Shown in pieces: positions 10,061-20,870 of a stretch of 64,000 nucleotides of DNA. The translations under genes and the position numbers were made by a program. Positions within the stretch are counted from its first letter, which is position 1. Each line of letters starts with the position of its first letter. A model generated the notes under the pieces. The model did no database searches. It was given only the letters and a program-made list of their open reading frames with translations, and was not told where the DNA came from. The DNA is from Choristoneura fumiferana (taxonomy: Eukaryota > Arthropoda > Insecta > Lepidoptera > Tortricidae). The stretch is from positions 4,962,872-5,026,871 of the forward strand of contig NC_133473.1 of the NCBI RefSeq assembly GCF_025370935.1, read 5' to 3'.

Positions 10061-10299
10061 CTGAATTGATTGATTGATTGAATTAAATGTAATGAATTTC
10101 AAATTTGGAACAGCTGCGAAAATCAGCACAGTTTAAATGGGCCTCTAATTCTTAGTATGCCAAGACATTAACATTTTCTCGATAAAAAGCGTCACTTCGG
10201 TATGTTTTAAATTTTAAAACAGAAATCACACGACATTTTGATCTCGAGCGACATAAGAATAAAGACTTTACTGGTTTGACTAAGTAGGTATTTTACGGC

Positions 10300-10388
10300 T
10301 GCTGTTGAGAGGAATGTGTTTTTTTAAACCAATAGAAACGCTTCGTTTGGTTATCGTCGCACAGGACATCTCTGGTGGAAACAGCTGA
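10300..10388. mobile_element. family L foldback, diverged partial
   Basis: It shares GGAATGTGTTTTT, AACCAATAGAAACGCTTCG and the end GGTGGAAACAGCTG with the palindromic element at 58747-58960. One arm is reduced. Confidence 0.5.
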
Positions 10389-10403
10389 GCGAACCAAGGA
10401 TGG

Positions 10404-10640
10404 ATCATCATCATCATCAGCCGTAAGACGTCCACCGCTGAACAAAGGCCTCCCCCTTAGAACGCCACAATGAACGACAACTCGCCACTTGCATCCCCCG
10501 GTTTCCCGCAACTCTCACGATGTGGTCAGTCCACCTAGTGGGAAGCCTGCCAGCGCTTCGTCTTCCGGTTCGTGGTCGCCACTCGAGGACTTTTCTCCCC
10601 CAACGGTTATCCAAGTTGCATATTTTTCCATCTATGTATT
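10404..10640 (-). pseudogene. RTE-like LINE 3' end with 8-bp TSD and internal deletion
   Basis: The minus strand encodes NRWGRKVLEWRPRTGRR, LPTRWTDHIVRVAGN and CRSLWRSKGEAFVQRWTS, then ATG triplets. Compared with 52424-53111 it lacks roughly 55 bases upstream of ATAACCGTTGGGG. AAGGATGG flanks it at 10396-10403 and 10641-10648. Confidence 0.75.
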
Positions 10641-10648
10641 AAGGATGG

Positions 10649-11134
10649 GTTATTACACATCCTCGCACATCATATCTCTGGTTTACACGCAACCTAAATA
10701 ACTACCCTGTGTGGTGCACTGTACATTTCTTTTGTTTTAAATGCAAACCCCTATAGCCTACATTTCATCTCTCAAATCTAATGACGGAAGCCCATTATCA
10801 GTATGGCTCATTAGATTTTACGCGCCCTAATCCAGCGACCTCATTCAGACAATTGTGCCAAACGATTTTGACCTTTATGCAAATGTAATTATGACTACTA
10901 AAGCAACCATTGTCAGTAAGTGAGCCAAGTTAATCAGTTTACCAGCCAAGCGGAAAATACCCTGAACGAAAACCCTACGTAATGCATATTTAACGCAGCT
11001 GGATAAGAGTAGTGAGTGGCAGCGTGTTTACGGCATGCTATTCGTGAATATAATTTTGGTGGTACATTTTTAAATACATTATTTATTGCTGTCGGTACGG
11101 TGTTCGTCTATCTGTAGGTACGGGCCGTATCTAA
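10649..11134. other. no feature recognised
   Basis: I see nothing that recurs in the window and no recognisable frame. Confidence 0.45.
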
Positions 11135-11335
11135 AGAACCTTAAAAACTGGGAAACCCCCGACTTTGTCATTTCATAGTTCAATATCACAAAAACGGCAG
11201 AACCGATTTTGTAAACCTTAAACAAATAAAAAACATGCATTCAAATCGGTCTACCCGTTTAAGAGCTACGTTGCCACAGACAGACAAACATAACGGTCAA
11301 ACTTATAACTACCGTCTTTTTGCGTCTGGGGTTAA
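11135..11335 (-). mobile_element. family N repeat
   Basis: The plus strand shows the family in reverse: AAACCCCCGACTTTGTC, AACGGCAGAACCGATTTTG, ATTCAAATCGGTCTACCCG, TTTAAGAGCTACG and GTCAAACTTATAAC, ending TTTTTGCGTCTGGGG. Confidence 0.7.
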
Positions 11336-11359
11336 AAAGATAAATAGCTCAAATTTATT

Positions 11360-11410
11360 CATCGGATATTCCGAAGGAACTATGCAGTTAATTGGGATAA
11401 AAACTATATC
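11360..11410 (-). mobile_element. Helitron-like internal fragment
   Basis: GGAACTATGCAGTTAATTGG followed by GATAAAAACTAT is the reverse of the ATAGTTTTTATCCC...GCATAGTTCCC core of H2-type copies. No ends are present. Confidence 0.4.
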
Positions 11411-11737
11411 TATGCCAAATTATATTTAGATGAGTTCATTGATTTAAGGGTGTAGAGGTAACAGACAGACAGACACTCTTTCGCGCTTATAAATTGCCGC
11501 TACAACAACAAATAATAAAATTAAATTTAATGAATAGTAAAGGTCTCAATCAACCAATACATAACGTAACCAACAAAATACATAATTATAGCAGATAAAC
11601 TACAAAAACTAGAATATTTCATCTAATTTATGGGATACTAGGCTTAAAATATCCACAATTCCAATCCTTCCTTCTTCTTGGCAATCCCTTCATGGCTCAT
11701 CTCCAAAGCATGCTAATAGATTGCAAATCCCCGACCA

Positions 11738-11795
11738 ACCCGACCAGACCGACCCGACCGACTGACTGACCGACTGACCGAACCGACCGACCGAT
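11738..11795. repeat. GACC/GACT simple tandem repeat
   Basis: An imperfect array of GACC and GACT tetramers (for example CGACTGACTGACCGACTGAC). It is low-complexity DNA. Confidence 0.8.
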
Positions 11796-11837
11796 AACAA
11801 ACACTAAAAAGTCGATTGACCTTTTTATCACAGTTTC

Positions 11838-11948
11838 ACCACCCACTGATTAATTTTATTTGACGGATAAATGTGATGCCGTCTCTTTTTATTCGAACAA
11901 AACAAACAGAGCCATCATCACATTTATCTGTCAAATAAATTTAATCAA
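11838..11948. mobile_element. foldback MITE, family M copy 1
   Basis: TTATTTGACGGATAAATGTG and GATGCCGTCTC on the left pair with GAGCCATCATCACATTTATC and TGTCAAATAAA on the right. The left outer end is TTTCACCACCCACTGA. The matching right outer end is lost at the junction with the RTE fragment. Other copies are at 52256 and 60655. Confidence 0.75.
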
Positions 11949-11949
11949 G

Positions 11950-12650
11950 AGATGATGATGATGGACCGAAAATTAACATTGACAAGACGATACTCATGTC
12001 TAATGTCCGTGTTGTTCCAACTCCCATAATAGTCGGGGGCTCTGCGCTCGAATTTATTGACGACAATGTATACCAGAGTCCGGTCCAGTTAGGTAAATCC
12101 AACTTCGAGAAAGAGATCACTCGTCGAATCCGACTCGGCTGGGCAGCGTTCGGGAAGCTTCGCGGTGTCTTTTCGTCTAAATTACTGCAGTATTTGAAGT
12201 CAAAAGTCTTTGACCAGTGTGTGTTGCAAGTGATGTCTGGATCTGAGACGTGGGCGCTAACGATGGGCCTCATGAGGAAGCTCAAAGTCACCCAGAGGGC
12301 TATGGAGAGGGCTATACTTGGGGGTTCTGCGGGATAGAATCAGAAATCATGATATCAGCAGTAGAACTAAGGTTACCGACATAGACCGAAGAATTGCGAA
12401 ACTGAAGTGGCAGCACTCAGCACATTGCTCGCCGGAATAATGGCCGATTGGGTCAGAAAGTTCTCAAATGGCGTCCGTGGACCGGGAGACGAGCTGTCGG
12501 AAGGCCTCCAACAAGATGGAACGACGATAATATCGCGGGATCGCGGTGGATGCGGAAAGCACAAGACCGGTCTGAGTGGAGAGCCTGGGGGAGGCCTATG
12601 TCGAGCAGTGAACGTCTTACGGCTGACATGATGATTATGATAATGAATAG
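11950..12650 (+). pseudogene. RTE-like reverse transcriptase, C-terminal part
   Basis: The plus strand frame 11996-12337 encodes MSNVRVVPTPIIVGG, SNFEKEITRRIRLGWAAFGK, KSKVFDQCVLQVMSGSETWA and KVTQRAMERA. This is the region after the polymerase core in RTE-clade LINEs, and it ends in an early stop at 12336. The following 12357-12640 keeps VLKWRPWTGRRAVGRPPTRW in another frame, with a short broken segment between. The 3' end is GGCTGACATGATGATTATG. It is 5'-truncated, frameshifted and dead. The WAGHIARR block is damaged here (CAGCACTCAGCAC). Confidence 0.8.
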
Positions 12651-12894
12651 ATCATGAAACAGGGGGTTAATCTGTCAACTGAAGCTGAACAAGTTACGCC
12701 CATGTTTAGGAAGCACCTTATTTGGGTCGACTCTAATTAATAAATGAGTACGTGAACATGATATTAATTTTCGGTGCGATACGCTTTAAAAGGCTGGCTA
12801 TTGATTACTTGCCAATTAATTGTGGCTTTGTGTAAAATAAAGAGGAACAGAAGTCAAACAATCAGTTAATTAATAATAATTGTAATAATAAAGT

Positions 12895-13095
12895 TTATTT
12901 TTATTCAACTGGATGGCAAACGAGCATCTCCTCGGATCGGGGATCTCTTGATGGTAAGAGATCACCACCGCCCATAAACATCTGCAACACCAGGGGTATT
13001 GCAGATGCGTTGCCAACCTAAAGGCCTATGCTCGGATACCTTAAGTGCCAGTAATTTCACCGGCTGTCTTACTCTCCACGCTGAAACACAGGTGT
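12895..13095 (-). mobile_element. family C repeat, long form, truncated
   Basis: The plus strand has TTCAACTGGATGGCAAACG, GATGGTAAGAGATCACCACC, TGCAACACCAGGGGTATTGC, AGTGCCAGTAATTTCACC and GGCTGTCTTACTCTCCACG. This is the reverse of the 51270-51538 copy, with a short CCTCGGATCGGGGAT expansion. Confidence 0.75.
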
Positions 13096-13436
13096 GATAC
13101 CCATAGGTATTTTAAAAGCACAAAATTACTTAAAATAAGCTTAAACTCTATTGTAACAGTAAAACACTAGTGTCAAATAAAATCAGTAAAAACGGTACAG
13201 TAAATTAAAACGTGAATTCTTACCTATGTGTAATCTCATTGTATTAGATCTAGTGAGTAATTTTTTCCCATTGTATTTTGTCGGATAAGTTCTTATTTAT
13301 CTTGCTGTCTCAGTTAGTTTCAGTAAACTTCAGTAAGCTAGTTGTGAAAGCAAGACAAAATACAAACTTTTCCGGCAGAATACGATGTCTAACATTATTC
13401 ACTACATTTATACTCGTAATATAATCGTTCTTTAGA

Positions 13437-13850
13437 AATAAATAAATAAATGAATATCATGGGACACTTGAACTAAGAACTAAAGTCATCGACATAGCTC
13501 AGAGAATTAGCAAGTTGAAGTGGCAGTGGGCTGGTCATATCTGTCGAAGAACCGACAACCGCTGGAGTAAACGAGTTCTTGAGTGGAGACCGCGTCTTGG
13601 CAAACGTGGTATAGGGCGCGCCCTCCGGCCAGGTGGAGTGACGATTTGCGAAAGGCTGCTGGTAGAAGCTGGATGCGTCTAGCCGAGGACAGGGCGAAAT
13701 GGCGCTCTTTGGGGGAGGCCTATGTCCGGCAGTGGACTGCTATAGGCTGATGATGATGATGGGACACTTGACACCAATTGACCCAGTCCCAAAGTAAGCT
13801 AAGCTTGTGTTATGGGTACGGATTAACATAGATAGATAGATACTTAGTTA
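13437..13850 (-). mobile_element. SINE-A interrupted by an RTE insertion
   Basis: The SINE tail (AATAAATAAATGAATATCAT, GGGACACTTGA) stops at 13471 and resumes at 13761 with GGGACACTTGACACCAATTG and CCCAGTCCCAAAGTAAGC. The tRNA-like head is missing beyond about 13850. Confidence 0.85.
13472..13760 (+). pseudogene. RTE-like LINE 3' end nested in SINE-A, 11-bp TSD
   Basis: It encodes KLKWQWAGHICRRTDNRW and VLEWRPRLGKRGIGR, then GRSWMRLAEDRAKWRSLGEA and YVRQWTAIG before a stop and TGATGATGAT. GGGACACTTGA is duplicated at 13461-13471 and 13761-13771. The 289-base length equals that of the 5350-5638 copy. One frameshift near 13630 separates the two halves. Confidence 0.9.
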
Positions 13851-13867
13851 GATTTCTACGGTGTTAA

Positions 13868-13965
13868 ATCCTACTTATTATTATAAATGCGAAAGTTTTC
13901 AGTGTTTGTGATATTAGGTACTTTTCATGCTAAAATGGAAATTCGGTATTTAGATAGCCTGATTT
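13868..13965 (+). mobile_element. Helitron-like 5' fragment
   Basis: It starts TCCTACTTATTATTATAAAT after an A and continues GCGAAAGTTTTC, then decays after GCTAAAATGG. It is the 5' end of the same type as 29025-29183. Confidence 0.6.
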
Positions 13966-14220
13966 TTGGAATAAAACATACTCTCTATAAGTATTTATCT
14001 GAGTGCACCTAAAATTCAGAAATCTCAACCACTAAGTCACACTTCACGTCATACTAAGGAGGAGGGGTGCTTTCGTGCGACGGAGATAAAACTACACCAG
14101 AACCACCACCTTATAGTAATAAGACTAGAATACCAAGACTAAGTTACGTGGTGACACAACAGGACACCAAAAAGAGCGTCCACTCAGCACGTCGCACGTG
14201 AAATAAAAAACTTTCGTACA

Positions 14221-14323
14221 TAACTCAATATTTCGGGCTTTTGAGTTAAGTATACAGAAAAATCGAGCATTTATTTCTAGATTTTTCTGTATATTTTACT
14301 TATAAGCCCCAAATTTTGAGTTA
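14221..14323. mobile_element. palindromic foldback MITE
   Basis: TAACTCAATATTTCGGGCTT on the left and AAGCCCCAAATTTTGAGTTA (right, top strand) pair, and ACAGAAAAATC pairs with GATTTTTCTGT around a 15-base loop. Total length is 103 bases. Confidence 0.75.
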
Positions 14324-14331
14324 CGTCAGTT

Positions 14332-14583
14332 TTTAACCCCCGACGCAAAAGGGGTGTTATAAGTTTGACCGCTATGTGTGTCTGTTTGTCTGTGTATTGT
14401 CTGTCTGCATGTGGCACCGTAGCTCTTAAACGGGTAAACCGATTTGAATGCGGTTTTTTTATTTGAAAGCAGGTTTTTTAGCGATGGTTCTTAGACATGT
14501 CAAAATCGATTTAGCCGTTTTTGAGATATTAAACTTTGAAGTGACAAAGTCGGGGGTTTTCCAACTTTTTGTTGGTTAGGTAA
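14332..14583 (+). mobile_element. family N repeat, near complete
   Basis: It runs TTTTTAACCCCCGACGC, AAAAGGGGTGTTATAAG, TTTGACCGCTATGTGTG, a TCTGT-rich stretch, CACCGTAGCTCTTAAACGGG, CGATTTGAATGCGG, GATGGTTCTTAGACATG, AAAGTCGGGGGTTTTCC and TTTTTGTTGGTTAGG. It is the reference copy for 9800, 11135 and 36209. The class is unknown. Confidence 0.75.
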
Positions 14584-15199
14584 GATTCAGTCTTTGATGT
14601 GTAGCCACACGTTATGTGCAGCAACGCTAGTTTTCTATGTAGCTTGAAATAGCGACCTCGATGAGATCTCCCTCGAATTTCCATGGAATTTTCGTTATTG
14701 CAATGGTAATTCGGTCATCATCATCATTATTATAATTTTTATCAGTCAGGCAATTAATAATACGATAGAACTGTAGTCGCTTAACAGTTGCGCAATTGCG
14801 TATTTTCACATGAAACTTGATGAGAAATAATTAAAATACTACTTTACTGTGTCGACTGCACTGCGCTATATAACTTCGAGCTATGGAACCGGCTGCGATG
14901 AAATTAATTAATCAAGAAACGTCTTCGGCAGGCTTGAGTCTTCGATTTCCTTCTAGTGCCTATGCATTTGAAAATATACTTACTTTGTATTCTGTTTCTC
15001 TGAATATTACTTCAATTTATTGGGTGATGTAAGAAGGTACCTAAGTTTGTGTAATAGGTCTGCTTTACAAAGTTATGTCTAGTTAATGACGAAATATGTG
15101 GTTTCTAAAAGGAGACAAGTGTCCAACAGTGGGGTATATACAATGTGTTTTAACATTAATCTAAAATGTTTAGTAGATAGAGAAGTTTCACTACATTTT
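14584..15199. other. no feature recognised
   Basis: There is no recurrent family and no convincing frame. A short ATC/ATT run lies near 14715-14740. Confidence 0.45.
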
Positions 15200-15618
15200 T
15201 AGGGTTCCGTACCCAAAGGGTAAAAACGGGATCCTATTACTAAGACTCCGCTGTCTGTCCGTCTGTCACCAGGCATCGTATCTCATGAACCGTGATAGCT
15301 AGACAGTTGAAATTTTCAGATTGTTTTTCTGTTGCCGCTATAACAACAAATACTAAAAATAGAATAAAATAAATATTTAAGGGCTCCCATACAACAAACG
15401 AGATTTTTATGCCGTTTTTTTGCTTAGTATTAATAACGGCAACAGGTAGACGCTTGAAATATTCATAGAATATTTAGTCGAATATTCACTTTAAAAAATA
15501 AATATTGAAGGGGGCTCCCGTAGAAGAAACGTGTTTTTTTTAAATAATGTCTAATGTTGTATAGATAATGGTACGGAACCCTTCGTTCGCGAGTCCGACA
15601 CGCACTTGGCTGGTTTTA
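15200..15618 (+). mobile_element. family D repeat, complete
   Basis: It opens TTTTTAGGGTTCCGTACCC and AAAGGGTAAAAACGGGATCC, then CTGTCTGTCCGTCTGTCACC, ATCTCATGAACCGTGATAGC and CCGCTATAACAACAAATAC. It closes GGTACGGAACCCTTCG, TCGCGAGTCCGACACGC and ACTTGGCTGG. Other copies are at 56262 and 59266. Confidence 0.8.
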
Positions 15619-15639
15619 GCAGAAGTCGACGATTGCTTC

Positions 15640-15752
15640 TATATATTAGTCGATACTCAAATGATAGATAATGATGATTTTGGCGCTGTTTACGAGCAAG
15701 TGTGATAAAAACCTATACTTGAGAACCTCTTTAACTTTTCGAAGTCGGTTAA
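15640..15752 (+). mobile_element. family T repeat fragment
   Basis: The end AACCTCTTTAACTTTTCGAA followed by GTCGGTTAAATAAC is a motif often met in lepidopteran repeats. The reverse motif ATCGACTTCAAAAAAGGAG starts the stretch at 39705. Confidence 0.45.
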
Positions 15753-16582
15753 ATAACTAAATTCTATTTAACAATTTTGAAGAATTAAAGCGACTTTTAA
15801 TAAATCCGAATGTCTTGATCAACTTGTCAAGAAATAACTTGCAAAAAATTAGCAAGCTAAATATATTCTCTCATGATGCCCTCTCAAAGGGCTCTCGTAA
15901 TAAACAGCACGTGGACGAGTGTACTTTAAATATTTATAGGCAGGACCACTCGACTTGCGTGAGCCGAGCCGATGTGCCATTAATATGTACAAGGACGTGT
16001 TATTTTAAAAACCTACGCATTTTTTTTCCTTTTAAAACATAGAACCCTCTTACTTTAGTGAAACGGCGCATCTGTATGGGATAAGCAACTGGCCGCTTAT
16101 GTAAGAATCAAATTTGGAATTCGGAATTATTGATTTACGTTTGTTTTTTTTCCTGTTATTCGTTCTACTGTTTGGTAAGGCTTACATGAAAAAATATGTT
16201 TTTTTTTTTTTAAATAACTTAAGTGCTCTCGTATAATGATAATTTATTAATTAACGCTGCTTGCGTTAATAAGTGTCACCGATGTTGTTAATACCCTTTT
16301 GTAACATTATATTTATAAAGAGGCATTTAAAGAAAGCCCAAGGGTGTTTACTACTTCTATTTAGTCTTGAGGTGACAACTATATCTATACGAGTACGAGA
16401 GAGATCCATATAATGTTAGAAAATACACTTAAGTATATTAAAGCATAAAAACATTGCGTCGTATAAAACTGAAAAATTAAAGGAATAAAATAAACAAAAC
16501 ATCTACCTATTTATCATGTAAAGGCGCCCGCAGGCTTAAAATGGCAAAAAAATGATTCTTTTCAAAACAATGTATACTACAC
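15753..16582. other. no feature recognised
   Basis: AT-rich. The 15815-16042 frame has no recognisable domain, and no shared repeat was seen. Confidence 0.45.
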
Positions 16583-16942
16583 AATACGGTATTTGACTAT
16601 TTTGTATATGTTTTATAAATTAAAACTACACAATGCCTGTTATCGAATAGAGAAACAATTTTTAAGCTACCTTTACAAATAACAAAGTTATAAAGGTTTG
16701 AAATTCAAGATTAGACAGAGAAAAACATACTGGCATGTGACGTCACACGCCAGTACCGCCATACTTGCTGCATAGAGAAAAGCGTTTGAGAAAGAGACAG
16801 GTATATAGATTTTTCAAAAAATCACTATAAATCCAATTTTCAACCGATTTAAATTTTCTCGTCGCTAAACACTATCTGTTTATCTATATTTTCATAATAA
16901 TATTAAGATATGGCAAAATCAGGAGTTGTCAAATACCGTATT
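16583..16942 (+). mobile_element. 360-bp TIR MITE, copy 1 of 2
   Basis: The ends AATACGGTATTTGAC and GTCAAATACCGTATT are perfect inverted repeats. If TA is the target duplication, the element is CGGTATTTGAC...GTCAAATACCG, as in Tc1/mariner-type MITEs. The centre has GGCATGTGACGTCACACGCC, an imperfect palindrome. A second copy in the same orientation is at 25659. Confidence 0.8.
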
Positions 16943-17459
16943 AGGCAATAAAAACAATAATTCAGCAAAAATTGAAAGTGAAGCTCAAGTTGAAATTAAA
17001 ATGTATTATTCATATTCGAATTTCTCGAAAGTAAATTCAAAGGTAAGAACAAAAACGGAAACTAGAGTAATAAAAGATTACGTTTACATTAAAAAAGGCA
17101 CCCACGCGTGTGTTTATATTTCATTTTGCACGAAACACCAAAAGAACCTATTTGCGTGAGTTAAATGTAACAAAGTTCGTTCAACATGTTCATTATGGTT
17201 TAAATTCTAATTATTTTTACTATGCTAGTAGTGTTCTTAGGTTTCGTTATTTGGAACGCCATTTTAGTAAAAAAGTTTAAGAAGGCGTTCAAACAGCTCT
17301 GCACTAACCTAATATTGATAGATACAAATAGAGTGTAAGAGCTCATTAATGTGAATGTTGGGATAAAACGTTCCAAATTTTATCTCTAAATCGTTACACA
17401 TACATACTCAATAAACTATCACAGTTTTTAATATTATTTATTTATTTTATTTTTTAAAA
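16943..17459. other. no feature recognised
   Basis: The plus-strand frame across 16926-17159 begins inside the MITE and has a lysine-rich, uninformative product. Nothing else was recognised. Confidence 0.45.
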
Positions 17460-17702
17460 GATTACAAAGTGGATTTACAGTTAATACCAATACATTCACA
17501 ATGTGTTATAAAATATTAGATTACAATTACACAAACAACTAAAACTACAATAATTTCCTACTCAATTATACAATTTTTTTTTATCACGTGTCCAATATTA
17601 TACTATATTTTCTTACACTGTGACTATATTATATTATATTATTACATGTTACTAACAATCTATGGACCCTGGTCTGCAATAAACGTTTATTATTATTATT
17701 TC
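17460..17702 (+). mobile_element. possible LINE 3' end with ATT tail
   Basis: The stretch ends CTATGGACCCTGGTCTGC, AATAAACG and TTTATTATTATTATT, that is, a polyadenylation-like AATAAA followed by a triplet tail. The upstream part is AT-rich and not recognisable. Confidence 0.35.
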
Positions 17703-18605
17703 AGTCGTAGTAAATTACACACTTGTAACTTATAAAAGATGAGATTATAATTATTTCCTAAAGACTAAAATACAAATTTTATATTAAATTACATAGTAAA
17801 ACGAATCATCATATGTCAATCATTATATTACAACAAGTGCAAGCTTTAAAACATGTCCAATTTAATTACGTATGAGACCCACCTATCCGTAAAAACACAT
17901 CAACATCCAGCATATCGCTCAGCAAAAATTAGTAGGTTTTATTGAAATTTGCATCAACGGCAGACGACAGGTAGGTGATCGCCGTCTACATCATTTAGAT
18001 AATGTACAGTCGAGTTCATAAACTTGTGAGCAAATTTTTATCAAAAATAAAGACAATAAAAACGGAAACATCTAATCACATGAATTTATGTACTGTAAAC
18101 AAATAGCCGATGCTAAATAAATCTTAGTTTATCTCTACGTTCGAGTTCACCACTAACAGTCGAGCTATCTCGATCTCGACATATTCCAGCCTTTCTTATT
18201 ACTTCTATCGATCGCTCCGTGTCAGTGTATTCTCGATCTTCCGTGTTAGGTATAAGGGTCGTGCAGTATGCAATAATAAGGGTTGTTATTTGTATCCTCT
18301 TGCTTGGCGAGTTGTTTGAGTCGTAACGTTCTCCCACGCCGATGCTCATTGTTTTTGTTTGGTTTCTATGATGAACTGTAGCGATTTCGTTTGTTATTAT
18401 AAACATGGATAGCCCCCTAACCCAAAGTAGTCTAGTTACCCTGGTGGTAGGCACTCTAAATATAATTATGAATGTAAGCTCCGCATCTCAGGTGCCAGGT
18501 CCATCCCGAAAAATAACCAAAAACCATGCGTTGTATGAAGAATACTCGTGCAAAATTTCATATCACCAGACTTATCTTTTGGTGATTCATTAGAACACAC
18601 GCATA

Positions 18606-18610
<5 letters not shown>
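17703..18610. other. no gene recognised
   Basis: Two overlapping frames near 18113-18454 (minus) and 18405-18593 (plus) have no known domains. The sequence does not recur in the window and could be unique host DNA. Confidence 0.4.

Positions 18611-18695
<85 letters not shown>
18611..18695. repeat. AC dinucleotide microsatellite
   Basis: About 42 uninterrupted AC units. Immediately downstream (18697-18716) is a short AG-rich run (AGAGAGAGAAAGAGAGAG). The HTHT and VCVC reading frames over it are artefacts. Confidence 0.97.
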
Positions 18696-18699
<4 letters not shown>

Positions 18700-18716
18700 G
18701 AGAGAGAAAGAGAGAG

Positions 18717-20716
18717 TCAGTCAGCGAAGCTCATACATGTCGCTCTACATTACCCTCAGCTATTCCGACATAGGTAAGAGTAGCATTAAAACATAAAAAA
18801 AATCTAAATCATCGGAAAAGTACCACTGTCTCAAATTATATGCGAAATTTGCTTCGAATTCCCAATCCTGACAGCAACCTAAAATCACGAAGCGCATCAA
18901 CCAATCACACGTCGACTCAAAACGTATCAGCCAATCGGATTACGCTGTCACTCACGTTTCGCGCCATCCCCCGAACTAGACAACAGAGAGCGTTGCGGTT
19001 AACGTTAATTAACTACCGACTGAAAATTCGTTAGAATTTAGTCGGGCAATTTGGAAATGGCAAATGTAATGTTTAATGCTAATAAGGTAATGGATGTCAG
19101 GAAGAGACGGGTGAGAGTTTAATTGTTTTTTCGGAGGTTTCGTTCAGAGTGATCTTTCATTTGGTGAACAACAAAATAACGAGTCGTTTTTTGTACCGCA
19201 AAGTATGAAAAGTTGGGTATTTTTGTGCGTAATTTATACAAATTTTCTTAAAATTAGTGCAGAGCATATCAACAGGTGGTTGGCTGAGTTTGGTTGAATA
19301 TCTCTGTAATTGTTCTTCTGGATATTTAAATGAGGTGGACATATGTTCACGTTCATTGACCGATGTTCAAAGTGCACTGCGCCAAAAGAGTGATTACACT
19401 TTAAATAAAAAATAACTTTAATAGTCAAATTATTATCCAGACTATCTACTGGAATAGGTATTTAGGATTCACTTCAATCACCGTAAACACATAAAGTGCA
19501 ATCTTTAATTTTGTTAGTTTGCTTAGTCCTTTATTTTTTTGTAAATATGTTTTGAAGGGTATTAAGTAACTACCTATATACAATATAATACCACATCGGT
19601 GGAGAGCGTCCAAGCCGCATGAAGTGGAAAGCTGCTATGCTGTAACAAAATGAAGGATAAGCGACACTGAATGGGATTAAATAACTTAGCTGTCTTTTGG
19701 TTATAGCATGGTAAACTGATCGATAGCAATAAAACAACGTAAGCGAAAACAGGATAAAAGCAAACGGTCGAAACCTTTATCAGGGGGACTATAACTAGCA
19801 TAAAATATTTAGTTTCGATTCGACAGAGAAATAATAGATACCGGTCGTATTTTTCTTGATTTTCGTTAACTTTGATTGACAATTCAGCTCATTAATAGAA
19901 ACTAGATACCTGCCATAAACATGCCCACATAATATAATATTTTTGACTCAGTTAACTATGTTCAAGTTTTATTTTTACAAAGACAATATTCTCAGAACAG
20001 AGAAGCACAGTTACGAAATCAGTTTTTTTGTAATTAGCACCCAGTTCGCATAAATAAACAAACAAGTTAATTATGAGATGAAAAAGTTGACAAATAAGCT
20101 TTTGTTGGCGTCCAAGGTTCGTTTGTTTCTAACGGCAATTAAAAATATTAATTAACGTTGTAAAAGTAAACGTCTTGTTTTTGCTAAAATTCTACGTCTG
20201 TAAACCTTAAACAAGTTATACAAGCCATAAGATATGCAAAATTTTATACAAGATATTTGGGTTAGCTTGGTTGAATACCTCTGTAAAGATTTTTTACCTG
20301 AATTTTTGATTCATGTTGAAGCCATGCCTTTGAGATACATTGTGAACATTGTAGGTACGTTGTATGAAAGCATGTAAATCATAATAAAAAAGTTTCAGTA
20401 CGGTATCTTTAAGTAGAGTGGTCATTTCGTTAGAGTGGACGTATCAGTATATAGTGGGGTTTATGTTATAGTAAACGTTAAATTATGATAAAATGAGTGT
20501 CTTGATTCAGTGGACATTTTTATACAGTGAACAGTGTGGACCCGAAGGCTATGTTGCTCTTAATAAATATAGGTACTTACCTAACGATAAATGTTTTACC
20601 GATTTTAATATTTTAGGATAATAAGCCCTATTGTATCAAGCCTATCCACTCAATAACAATAGAGTACTCGTACTTATCGCTTATCCATTAGCATCAGGCA
20701 AAGTAAAACAATACGA
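18717..20716. other. 2 kb without recognised features
   Basis: The sequence is AT-rich and mostly unique in this window. The phrase TTGGTTGAATA(T/C)CTCTGTAA occurs at about 19291 and again at about 20270, which hints at an old shared repeat. A loose AGTGG-spaced pattern lies at 20415-20540. Confidence 0.4.
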
Positions 20717-20870
20717 ATACAAATATTCTTTATTGCACACCACAAACCACAAATCAGTACAAAAAACGTATAATATAAACACTTAGATTCAGGGTAGACA
20801 ATAGGTGGTCTTATCGCTTAAAAGCGATCTCTTCCAGACAACCATTTGGGTACAAGAACTTATGGTTATG
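20717..20870 (-). mobile_element. LINE-Q 3' end (Jockey-like)
   Basis: The minus strand reads GTCTGGAAGAGATCGCTTTT, AAGCGATAAGACCACC and ends TGTGCAATAAAGAATATTTG. This UTR pattern (GAAGAGATCGCTTT...GCGATAAG...AATAAAG) is one I associate with lepidopteran Jockey LINEs; no coding part remains. Confidence 0.6.

Noticed and set aside
13747..13760. CTGATGA followed by GATG, hammerhead-like core
   Set aside because: It is the triplet tail of the RTE insertion. The same CTGATGA occurs in the other RTE tails with no stems.
18113..18454. 113-codon minus frame
   Set aside because: No domain, no homologous pattern and composition typical of non-coding DNA.
18466..18796. Frames rich in VCVC and HTHT
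   Set aside because: They are translations of the AC microsatellite at 18611-18695.
19275..20310. TTGGTTGAATA(T/C)CTCTGTAA occurring twice
   Set aside because: Similarity fades outside about 25 bases, so it is too little to define a repeat family.
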